Assembly (NCBI GenBank): GCA_029882725.1
Contig: JAOUKG010000089.1
Span: 1-8,246 of the forward strand
Length of the DNA stretch: 8,246 nt
From: Cyclobacteriaceae bacterium
Lineage (GTDB): Bacteria > Bacteroidota > Bacteroidia > Cytophagales > Cyclobacteriaceae
Direction of reading: 5' to 3'
Of the stretch, positions 1 through 5,036 are shown one piece after another. Made by a program: the position numbers and the translations under genes. Numbering within the stretch: position 1 is the first letter of the stretch; each line of letters begins with the position of its first letter. Below the pieces are notes generated by a model. The model was given only the letters and a program-made list of their open reading frames with translations, ran no database searches and was not told the origin of the DNA.

Positions 1-1
1 T

Positions 2-1141
2 GCGGAAAGGGAACAAAATGAAATCAGAAGTGAAGAGAATCTTACAGTGGCCCGTGAATCAGCCATGAAGTCTATTGTTTTGTTAAAAAATAAAAACAAT
101 ATACTCCCTCTGAAAAAGGATATGGGAAAATTAGCACTTATTGGCCCCTATGCTATGGAAAAGGCAGAGCATAACGGTACATGGTCGTTTTTTGGTGAAC
201 CACAGCACCCCGTTTCAATTCAGGAGGGTATAACTCTTTTGGCGGGAGATGTTAATTTGGTCTCTCATGTTGGAGCTTCCTTTTTTGATTCCAAACCAGA
301 AGATCTTTCAGCGGCACTATCTCTTGCTCGTTCTTCCAATATCATTGTGGCGGCTGTTGGAGAACCTTCTGTTATGAACGGAGAAGGCGCTTCCAGGTCT
401 AATATTCAAATTCCTGAAAATCAGTTAAACCTCATCAAAGAGTTGAAAAAAACAGGGAAGCCTATTGTAGCGGTTGTACATTGCGGAAGAGCGCTGGACT
501 TAACCTGGTTGGAAGAAAACGTAGATGCAATTCTGGTAGTTTGGTCCTTGGGTTCAGAAGCTGGAAATGCCATTTCCTCCGTGTTATTTGGGGATTACAA
601 TCCATCGGCAAAACTTCCGGTGAGCTTTCCGCGAAGTGTTGGTCAGGTGCCTGTGTACTACAGTATTAAAAATACAGGAAGAATGTATAAGGGCGATTAT
701 TCCGAGCATCCTTCAGAAAGAGTTTACCAGTCAAAATACAGGGATGTAAAAACCGATGCTTTATACCCCTTTGGTTATGGATTGAGCTATACCACCTTTG
801 AATACGGTGAAGTAGCAGTAAGTGCATCTTCTTTACCAGCAGGGTGGAGTATTGAAGCATCTGTCGAGATTACCAATACCGGAAACTTTACCGGAGAAGA
901 AACCGTGCAAATGTACATTCAGGACCTTGTAGGAAGTGTAACCCGTCCGGTGAAAGAGTTGAAAGGATTTCAGAAAATAACCCTGGCTCCGGGAGAGAAA
1001 AAGGTAGTGAAATTTACAATTACTGAAAAGGAACTAACCTTCCTTCGGGCAAATATGACCTGGGGTACGGAACCCGGAGAATTTAAGGTGATGATTGGTG
1101 GGAATTCACGCGATACTAAATCGCAGGATTTTAATCTATAA
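2..1141 (+). CDS. bglX: Periplasmic beta-glucosidase, glycoside hydrolase family 3 (C-terminal 379 aa, 5' end outside window)
   Basis: The reading frame is open to the left edge. The upstream residues ending in TVARESAMKSIVLLKN match the BglX family, so the GTG at 47 is internal and not a start. GH3 enzymes hydrolyse terminal beta-linked glucose from oligosaccharides; BglX-type members act in the periplasm. The window holds the second GH3 alpha/beta domain: LALIGPYA near residue 45, GEGASRS near 127 with E128 in the region of the general acid/base, GDYNPSAKLPVSFPRSVGQ near 197-215, and PFGYGLSYTTF near 256-266. A C-terminal fibronectin-III-like domain follows (about 285-375, with ITNTG, VTRPVKELKGF and LAPGE). 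The (alpha/beta)8 domain with the catalytic aspartate, and any signal peptide, lie upstream and cannot be checked. The C terminus is intact: the TAA stop lies 29 bp before the IS, so the insertion did not cut the gene. The family call is very sure; the BglX subfamily is probable. Confidence 0.93.
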   Translation, partial: AEREQNEIRSEENLTVARESAMKSIVLLKNKNNILPLKKDMGKLALIGPYAMEKAEHNGTWSFFGEPQHPVSIQEGITLLAGDVNLVSHVGASFFDSKPEDLSAALSLARSSNIIVAAVGEPSVMNGEGASRSNIQIPENQLNLIKELKKTGKPIVAVVHCGRALDLTWLEENVDAILVVWSLGSEAGNAISSVLFGDYNPSAKLPVSFPRSVGQVPVYYSIKNTGRMYKGDYSEHPSERVYQSKYRDVKTDALYPFGYGLSYTTFEYGEVAVSASSLPAGWSIEASVEITNTGNFTGEETVQMYIQDLVGSVTRPVKELKGFQKITLAPGEKKVVKFTITEKELTFLRANMTWGTEPGEFKVMIGGNSRDTKSQDFNL

Positions 1142-1146
1142 TATTT

Positions 1147-1170
1147 AGAGACGCGATTCATCGCGTCTCT
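1147..1170. repeat. 24-bp palindrome, left copy (IS flank)
   Basis: AGAGACGCGA and TCGCGTCTCT form perfect 10-bp arms around a TTCA loop. The sequence is identical to 2911-2934. It begins 5 bp after the beta-glucosidase stop and ends exactly where the IS begins. It resembles a REP-type intergenic palindrome. It may once have served as a terminator hairpin for the gene before it, but no good T-tract follows it in the reconstructed uninterrupted site. Confidence 0.85.
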
Positions 1171-1190
1171 GGAGTTTGGTCATTAACTAG
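1171..1190 (+). repeat. Left terminal inverted repeat of the IS
   Basis: GGAGTTTGGTCATTAACTAG is an imperfect inverted match to 2891-2910 (15/20, outer 9 perfect). Its inner half contains TTAACTAG, which recurs inverted at 1250-1257 in front of the small gene. Confidence 0.85.
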
Positions 1191-1199
1191 ACACTCCAG

Positions 1200-1238
1200 A
1201 AAAAAATGGTATTTCGTTTAGGAATACCATTTTTTTTT
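1200..1238 (+). terminator. Intrinsic terminator just inside the IS left end
   Basis: AATGGTATT (1205-1213) pairs with AATACCATT (1223-1231) around a 9-nt loop. Flanking A and T runs extend the stem, and nine T residues end it (1230-1238). It sits between the left terminal repeat and the first IS gene. It would stop read-through transcription from the beta-glucosidase gene from entering the transposase operon. The A-run on the left side means it could also work in the other direction. Confidence 0.75.
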
Positions 1239-1247
1239 GCTATTTTT

Positions 1248-1267
1248 ATCTAGTTAAACAACTAGAT
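1248..1267. promoter_or_regulatory. Operator-like palindrome abutting the AbrB-like gene's ATG
   Basis: ATCTAGTT (1248-1255) and AACTAGAT (1260-1267) are perfect 8-bp arms around AAAC, and the next base is the A of the start codon at 1268. Its left arm plus spacer, read on the other strand, is TTAACTAGA, identical to 1183-1191 in the left terminal repeat. AbrB/MazE-like proteins often bind palindromes in their own promoters, so autoregulation is a reasonable inference. An RNA hairpin masking the start codon is the alternative. No clear Shine-Dalgarno site is present. Confidence 0.55.
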
Positions 1268-1474
1268 ATGGGATATTCTACAAAAGTACAACTTATTAAA
1301 AGAAAGAGTAGCGAGCAGTGGTATGTCAACTTTCCTGCTGCAGTGGCTCATGCTATCGAATTCACCAAGGGGGAAGAAGTGGAGTGGATCATTGACGACC
1401 ATGAACGCCTTGTGCTCCAACGAAGTGAGCAGGCCACGGCCTCTCTTAAAAAAAAACTGCCGAAAAAAAATTAA
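1268..1474 (+). CDS. AbrB/MazE-like (swapped-hairpin) DNA-binding protein of the IS, 68 aa
   Basis: The protein resembles the SpoVT/AbrB/MazE swapped-hairpin fold. It has a basic N-terminal strand (KVQLIKRK, about residues 6-13), then QWYVNFPAAVAHAIEF (about 17-32), a KGEEVEW turn and strand (34-40), and a closing strand DDHERLVLQR (about 43-52). A lysine-rich tail follows (KKKLPKK). Proteins of this fold dimerise and bind palindromic DNA. Here it is the first gene of the IS, starts right after a perfect palindrome, and its TAA overlaps the transposase ATG by one base (TAATG at 1472-1476). It could repress the transposase operon or help the transposase find the ends; neither is shown. There is no toxin partner, so a toxin-antitoxin role is unlikely. 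The tail is encoded by runs of nine and eight A residues, which may be slippery. Confidence 0.75.
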   Translation: MGYSTKVQLIKRKSSEQWYVNFPAAVAHAIEFTKGEEVEWIIDDHERLVLQRSEQATASLKKKLPKKN

Positions 1475-2901
1475 TGGAGGAATTTACCTCTATTTTCAAA
1501 AATTGTCATGGGGCATTCCGGCAATCCCGCACTCTTGAGCGCGGCATAAACCTAGCTCAAGGGCTGTTCAATTGCGCAGGTCGTCGCACTTTGACTGGGA
1601 TTCTGACTTCTAGGGGATTGCAATTTAAAGATTGGACAGCTTATTATAAATTATTCCAAGGAGAACGCATGAATACAGAAGCCCTTTTTCATGGTATACA
1701 GCAGGAAATCCTGACACATCATCTAAATCAAGAAACTCCAGTTTCAGCACATTTAGATGATACCCTTCTTCACAAAGTGGGCAAGAAGATACCCAAAACC
1801 AGATGGCTTAGGGATCCTCTGGGGCCACCTTTTCATACTAATTTTGTGTGGGGGCAACGCTTCATCCAACTCTCTGTGGCCTGCGCTATCCCAGGCCAAA
1901 GTGGGGCAGCTCAAAGTATTCCTGTTGATTTTCACGCTTGTCCACCTGTAAAAAAAGTATCTGCTACAGCCACTGAACAGGAAAAAAGAGCTTTTAAAGA
2001 GGAGCAAAAGAAGCTCAAGTTAAGTCAGGTAGGAGCTGACAGAATATTACTATTTCGAGAGCAGTTGGACCAACAAGGCCAGCAAAGGAGGAAGTTAATT
2101 GTATCAGTGGATGGAAGTTATACCAACGACACTGTATTTAAACAATTGCCCATACCAGAACGAGTAACCTTGATTGGGCGTATAAGAAAAGACTGTAGAT
2201 TATATGACAGGCCCGAGTTTACTGAAGGAGCAGGACGTAAACGTGTATATGGAGAACCCTTGCCCACCCCTGAACAAATGAGACAATCCTCAGAAGTTCC
2301 GTGGGTAAAAGTAAAGGCGTGGGCTACAGGGAAAATCCATGACTTTCAAGTGAAAATCATAAAGAATGTAAAATGGAGAAAAGCCGGTGACCAAGACCTT
2401 CAGATAGTCATTATTAGACCATTAGGCTATAGACTTACAAAAACATCCAAAATCTTGTATAGAAAAGCGGCCTACTTGGTTTGCACCGACACCAATATGA
2501 GCATTGAAGAATTCTTGCAAAATTATTTATGGAGGTGGGGTATTGAAGTGAATTTCCGTGAAGAGAAAACGAATTTAGGATGCGGACAGGCTCAGGTAAG
2601 GAATGAGGTATCCGTTAGTAAAATGCCTGAATTTATAGTGGCATGTTATGCGATGTTATTATTGGCCGAAGCAAGAATGAAAAAACTTAAACCTGTCGAA
2701 TTACCCAGATCAAAATGGTATCCTAAAAAATCCTATAAAGACAAAACCACGGGGGATTTAATGAACGAATTTCGTGCTCAAATTTGGTTGAAATATATGG
2801 GAATTAATTTCTCCCACTTCGTGGACCTGCAAAAGATGACCATGAAGTCACAGAAATTCGCAAATCCCTTATTTTCAGCGCATTTTTACACTAGAAATTA
2901 G
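1474..2901 (+). CDS. IS transposase, DDE RNase-H fold with YREK signature, 475 aa
   Basis: This is the enzyme that cuts and joins the element ends. The catalytic triad can be read from the sequence: the first Asp in HLDDT (D95/D96), the second in VSVDGSY (D213), and the Glu in the signature Y351-x2-R354-x3-E358-x6-K365 (YLWRWGIEVNFREEK), a perfect match to the IS4-superfamily YREK pattern. LLHKVGKKIPKTRW and TNFVWGQRFIQLSVA after the first Asp are also typical of this group. The N-terminal 85 residues are probably the DNA-binding part. The start ATG overlaps the preceding stop (TAATG), suggesting coupled translation. The reading frame is also open upstream from 1450, so a -1 slip on the A-runs could fuse it to the AbrB-like protein. 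The stop codon lies inside the right terminal repeat. No frameshift or stop interrupts it, so it looks functional. DDE identity is sure; the exact family (IS701-like or another IS4 relative) is less so. Confidence 0.92.
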   Translation: MEEFTSIFKNCHGAFRQSRTLERGINLAQGLFNCAGRRTLTGILTSRGLQFKDWTAYYKLFQGERMNTEALFHGIQQEILTHHLNQETPVSAHLDDTLLHKVGKKIPKTRWLRDPLGPPFHTNFVWGQRFIQLSVACAIPGQSGAAQSIPVDFHACPPVKKVSATATEQEKRAFKEEQKKLKLSQVGADRILLFREQLDQQGQQRRKLIVSVDGSYTNDTVFKQLPIPERVTLIGRIRKDCRLYDRPEFTEGAGRKRVYGEPLPTPEQMRQSSEVPWVKVKAWATGKIHDFQVKIIKNVKWRKAGDQDLQIVIIRPLGYRLTKTSKILYRKAAYLVCTDTNMSIEEFLQNYLWRWGIEVNFREEKTNLGCGQAQVRNEVSVSKMPEFIVACYAMLLLAEARMKKLKPVELPRSKWYPKKSYKDKTTGDLMNEFRAQIWLKYMGINFSHFVDLQKMTMKSQKFANPLFSAHFYTRN

Positions 2902-2910
2902 CCAAACTCC
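2891..2910 (-). repeat. Right terminal inverted repeat of the IS
   Basis: Read inward from the end this is GGAGTTTGGCTAATTTCTAG, the partner of 1171-1190. The last three transposase codons and the stop fall within or next to it, so the element has almost no 3' non-coding DNA. Confidence 0.85.
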
Positions 2911-2934
2911 AGAGACGCGATTCATCGCGTCTCT
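2911..2934. repeat. 24-bp palindrome, right copy (IS flank)
   Basis: Identical in all 24 positions to 1147-1170 and starts at the first base outside the IS. The pair best fits a target-site duplication that covers exactly one hairpin. In the rebuilt empty site the stem gains one more T-A pair (1146 with 2935). Confidence 0.85.
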
Positions 2935-3051
2935 ACCGTTTTGGTTGGTCTGATCTCTACCGTTTTGGTTGGTCCGGACGTCCGTCCGGTCCCTTCTGAT
3001 AACCCGTCCGGTCCTCTGATAACTCCTTTGGTCCGGACGTCCGTCCGGACC
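2930..3051. repeat. Mosaic of direct and inverted repeats next to the IS
   Basis: Three repeat families interlock. A 21-bp unit starting TCTCTACCGTTTTGG occurs at 2930-2950 and 2954-2974, with a period of 24. A 21-bp unit TTGGTCCGGACGTCC... occurs at 2969-2989 and 3028-3048. A unit CCGTCCGGTCC(C/-)TTCTGATAAC-like occurs back to back at 2982-3003 and 3004-3023 with a 2-bp length difference. The second copy of the GGTCCGGAC unit forms a perfect hairpin (GGTCCGGAC-GTCC-GTCCGGACC, 3030-3051). There is no coding content. The array lies between the convergent beta-glucosidase and folA genes and may help terminate both transcripts. Confidence 0.8.
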
Positions 3052-3103
3052 TACAATTTAAATACAAAAAAAACAATTCGATCCCGTTAATCAGAGTTAG
3101 TTT

Positions 3104-3127
3104 AAAAATTGCGCAGACCAAATTTTT
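3104..3127 (-). terminator. Possible weak terminator downstream of folA
   Basis: AAAAATT (3104-3110) and AATTTTT (3121-3127) form a 7-bp all-AT stem around a 10-nt loop, 16 bp beyond the folA stop on the - strand. The T-run lies in the stem, and there is no G+C in it, so termination here is uncertain. The GGTCCGGAC hairpin at 3030-3051 is an alternative stop point. Confidence 0.25.
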
Positions 3128-3142
3128 ATATTCAGCCCCTAA

Positions 3143-3646
3143 CTATTTCCTTTCCAATATCACATAATCAAACGAGAACGCATGCCTTTCATCTGCAGGA
3201 TGATGTTCACGAGAGATTTCCTTCCATTCATTTTTATCAAATTCAGGAAAATAAGCATCGCCTTCGGGGGAATCATTCACTTCGGTTATATACAGCCTGT
3301 CGGCAAAGGGAAAACCAATACGGTAGATGTCTTCCCCTCCAATTATAAAAAACTCAGATTCGTTGTGTTTTTCCCCTATTTCAAAGGCTTTTTGCATGTC
3401 GTCGACCAAAAACACACCCTCCGGTAATGGGTAGGAAGAATTTCTGGACATAACAATGTTAATACGATTGGGCAATGGCCGGAATTTATCGGGTATTGAC
3501 TCCCAGTTTTTTCGGCCCATTAAAACCACATGTTTGGATGTTGTTTGCATAAAAAACTTCATATCATCCGGAAGATTCCAGGCAAGGTCATTATCTTTTC
3601 CAATTACCCTGTTTTTTGCTACTGCTGCTATCATGGATATTTTCAT
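3143..3646 (-). CDS. folA: Dihydrofolate reductase, 167 aa
   Basis: The enzyme reduces dihydrofolate to tetrahydrofolate with NADPH in the cytoplasm. It is full length for bacterial DHFR (about 160-170 aa). The N-terminal strand and Met20-type loop read MIAAVAKNRVIGKDNDLAW, followed by LPDDMKFF, where D28 aligns with the catalytic Asp27 of E. coli. VVLMGRKNWESIP (about 40-52) is the NADPH-binding MGRKT-like motif, LPNRINIVMSRN follows, and FFIIGGEDIYR (about 99-109) is the conserved GG-x-x-IY cofactor motif. Pro21 of the usual LPW is Ala here (LAW), a mild variation. The start overlaps the fmt stop as ATGA, and AAGGA lies 8 nt upstream, so the start is well supported. It is co-transcribed with fmt. 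Confidence 0.96.
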   Translation of the reverse strand: MKISMIAAVAKNRVIGKDNDLAWNLPDDMKFFMQTTSKHVVLMGRKNWESIPDKFRPLPNRINIVMSRNSSYPLPEGVFLVDDMQKAFEIGEKHNESEFFIIGGEDIYRIGFPFADRLYITEVNDSPEGDAYFPEFDKNEWKEISREHHPADERHAFSFDYVILERK

Positions 3647-4548
3647 AGTGTATTTCCTTTTAAATATTCTGAAACAAACATTCTTCGTTTTCCTTCTGCC
3701 TGGAACTCAATAACCTCAAGGCTTTGGGTGCTCGTTCCTACCCATAACCGACTATCAGCTACCTTAATTTCTCCAGGTTTCAGTGTATACTTTTCCCCGC
3801 TAAGGGAAGAGTCGTAAATTTTATAATACTTTTCATTGAGCAGGGTCCAGGCTGCCGGAAAAGGATTGAGACCCCTTATAAAGTTATAAATAATTTCCGC
3901 GGGCTGATTCCAGTTTATTTCTGTGTTTTCCCTGGTCAATTTAGGTGCTTCTTTTATAGAATCAGAGAAAATTTGAGGTGTAGTGCTAACTTTTCCGGAT
4001 TCAATGAGTTGCACGGTTTTTAAAATAAGCCCGGCTCCTTTGTGCATTAGCCTGAGGTATAGGCTTCCGGTAGTGTCATCTGGAAGAATAGGTTCTTTTT
4101 CCTGAAGAATAATATCTCCTGTATCAATTTCGTGTTTAAGGAAAAAAGTAGTTAGTCCTGTTTCTTTTTCCCCATTGATTATGGCCCAATGAATAGGCGC
4201 AGCCCCACGGTATTGGGGGAGGAGGGAACCGTGAAGGTTGAAAGTGCCTAAGGGAGGCATACTCCAAACGCTTTCTGGCAACATTCGGAAAGCTATTACA
4301 ATAAATAAGTCAGCTTTGAGAGCCCTGAGTTCATTAAGGAATTCTTCGGATTTTAAATTTGTAGGTTGCAGGATGTTTAAATTTTGGGTTTCTGCGTACT
4401 CTTTTACAGCAGAACCTCTGATTTTTTTGCCGCGCCCCTGTGGTTTGTCGGGAGCAGTAACCACCCCAACTATCTCATAATTATTTTCCACTAAAATTTT
4501 TAGGCCCGGCACTGCAAATTCAGGAGTGCCCATAAATACGATTCGCAT
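3643..4548 (-). CDS. fmt: Methionyl-tRNA formyltransferase, 301 aa
   Basis: The enzyme transfers a formyl group from 10-formyl-THF to Met-tRNA(fMet), giving the bacterial initiator tRNA. The N-terminal Rossmann domain opens MRIVFMGTPEFAVPGL. The loop that contacts tRNA is seen at KPQGRGKK (about 35-42). The hallmark FNLHGSLLPQYRGAAPIHWA (about 103-122) contains N104 and H106, and IDTGD (141-145) supplies D142; these align with N106, H108 and D144 of E. coli Fmt. The C-terminal OB-like domain (about 205-301, GLNPFPAAWT onward) binds tRNA. Length is a little below the 315 aa of E. coli, as is common in this phylum. The TGA stop overlaps the folA ATG by four bases (ATGA), indicating translational coupling. 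It appears to be the first gene of the pair, since 488 bp without a gene lie upstream. Confidence 0.97.
   Translation of the reverse strand: MRIVFMGTPEFAVPGLKILVENNYEIVGVVTAPDKPQGRGKKIRGSAVKEYAETQNLNILQPTNLKSEEFLNELRALKADLFIVIAFRMLPESVWSMPPLGTFNLHGSLLPQYRGAAPIHWAIINGEKETGLTTFFLKHEIDTGDIILQEKEPILPDDTTGSLYLRLMHKGAGLILKTVQLIESGKVSTTPQIFSDSIKEAPKLTRENTEINWNQPAEIIYNFIRGLNPFPAAWTLLNEKYYKIYDSSLSGEKYTLKPGEIKVADSRLWVGTSTQSLEVIEFQAEGKRRMFVSEYLKGNTL
3655..3659 (-). promoter_or_regulatory. Shine-Dalgarno-like site for folA inside fmt
   Basis: On the - strand AAAAGGAAA (3661-3653) lies in the last codons of fmt, with AAGGA ending 8 nt before the folA ATG. It is the clearest ribosome-binding-like site in the window and fixes the folA start at 3646. 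Confidence 0.55.
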
Positions 4549-4551
4549 AAA

Positions 4552-4573
4552 CTTATTTTTTTACAAAAATAAG
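4552..4573 (-). promoter_or_regulatory. fmt: Hairpin and -7-like box upstream of fmt
   Basis: CTTATTTTT (4552-4560) and AAAAATAAG (4565-4573) form perfect 9-bp arms around TTAC, starting 4 bp upstream of the fmt ATG. On the - strand TATTTTTG (4571-4564) matches the Bacteroidota -7 element TAnnTTTG, but no TTTG is seen at the expected -33 spacing. It may be a promoter, an operator or a leader hairpin; the evidence does not choose between them. Confidence 0.3.
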
Positions 4574-4707
4574 CCAAAAATTTGTTTAAATTTATAATAA
4601 CAGATACCAGTTTGAAATTATCAGGAACAAGAACAACAACGTCTACAACTTTTGGAAGTACGGGTACAATGGAAGAAACGACTACAATAAACTTTGTAAG
4701 AATGTAA
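4573..4707 (+). pseudogene. Possible 3' remnant of an unrecognised gene
   Basis: The frame is open from 4573 to a TAA at 4705-4707. It reads ...ITDTSLKLSGTRTTTSTTF, then GSTGTMEETTTINFVRM, rich in Thr and Ser. There is no ATG at the front; TTG at 4582 is the only plausible start and would give a 41-aa peptide. The stretch is less AT-rich than the DNA around it, and 51 bp after the stop comes a good intrinsic terminator in the same direction. That would suit the end of a former gene. It does not match a family I know and may simply be chance. Confidence 0.2.
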
Positions 4708-4758
4708 ATTTCTTTCATTTGGCTTTATAAAAAATAATTAGGTTACTTATATTGTGTG

Positions 4759-4790
4759 AAAAAGGGAATTTCTATTGAAATTTCCTTTTT
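4759..4790 (+). terminator. Rho-independent terminator, + strand
   Basis: AAAAAGGGAATTTC (4759-4772) pairs with GAAATTTCCTTTTT (4777-4790) across a TATT loop: 14 bp with one G-U pair, ending in a T-rich tract that continues as AATTTTT. No intact + strand gene lies directly upstream, so its parent gene is either the remnant at 4573-4707 or an unrecognised small transcript. Confidence 0.6.
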
Positions 4791-4973
4791 AATTTTTAAT
4801 TGAGTTTGGATTTGTATTCTAAAATTAGAAGAAAAATCTTTAGTAATAATTCCATATTAATCAGTTTTTTGAAAGGTAGGTTTTTAATAAAATTTTATTG
4901 TTTTATAGATGATTGAATATTAAAAGAAGGATATTAATTCAGAATCTACTTTACCGGTTATAAATATTTCCAA

Positions 4974-5011
4974 TTTGATACTGGTTATATTAATTCTTAT
5001 TATAATCTTTG
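4974..5011 (+). promoter_or_regulatory. Weak promoter-like sequences before the hydrolase-like gene
   Basis: TTTG at 4974-4977 and TAATCTTTG at 5003-5011 recall the -33 and -7 boxes of Bacteroidota promoters. The spacing is longer than usual and the -7 box has one extra base. TTGATA (4975-4980) with TATTAT (4998-5003) at 17 bp is a sigma70-like alternative. Neither is convincing on its own. Confidence 0.25.
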
Positions 5012-5036
5012 AACCTTTAAAAGAAAATCAAGACAA

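Larger units (their letters stand above)
1171..2910 (+). mobile_element. Insertion sequence with DDE (YREK) transposase, IS4/IS701-like, 1740 bp, complete
   Basis: The ends are defined by imperfect inverted repeats. The left end is GGAGTTTGGTCATTAACTAG (1171-1190). The right end read inward is GGAGTTTGGCTAATTTCTAG (2910-2891). Fifteen of 20 positions match, including the outer nine. Both ends are bordered by the same 24-bp palindrome, consistent with a target-site duplication. Inside are an intrinsic terminator, an operator-like palindrome, a small AbrB-like gene and a transposase gene. All parts look intact, so the element may be active. The family assignment rests on the YREK signature and general resemblance; the exact ISfinder family is not determined. 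Confidence 0.88.
4549..5036. other. Gene-free AT-rich region between fmt and the hydrolase-like gene
   Basis: It holds, in order, the fmt upstream hairpin, a short open frame that may be a gene remnant (4573-4707), a strong + strand terminator (4759-4790), and about 240 bp of very AT-rich sequence with no convincing gene. The last part includes a trivial AT palindrome at 4886-4899 and promoter-like sequences close to the next gene. No RNA gene is recognised. Confidence 0.6.

Noticed and set aside
47..49. GTG as the start of the beta-glucosidase-like gene
   Set aside because: The frame is open to the window edge, and residues before the GTG fit the GH3 family, so this is an internal valine codon of a gene cut by the window.
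1141..1171. Disruption of the beta-glucosidase gene by the IS
   Set aside because: The stop codon lies 29 bp before the element and the C-terminal fibronectin-III-like domain is complete.
1268..1474. AbrB-like gene as the antitoxin of a toxin-antitoxin pair
   Set aside because: The gene that overlaps it is a transposase, and no toxin-sized gene is present within the IS boundaries.
2930..3051. CRISPR array
   Set aside because: The units differ in length and sequence, overlap each other, have no regular spacers and have no cas gene nearby.
4500..4718. 72-aa open frame on the - strand
   Set aside because: It overlaps the start of fmt in another frame, has no family resemblance and is explained as a shadow plus AT-rich spacer.
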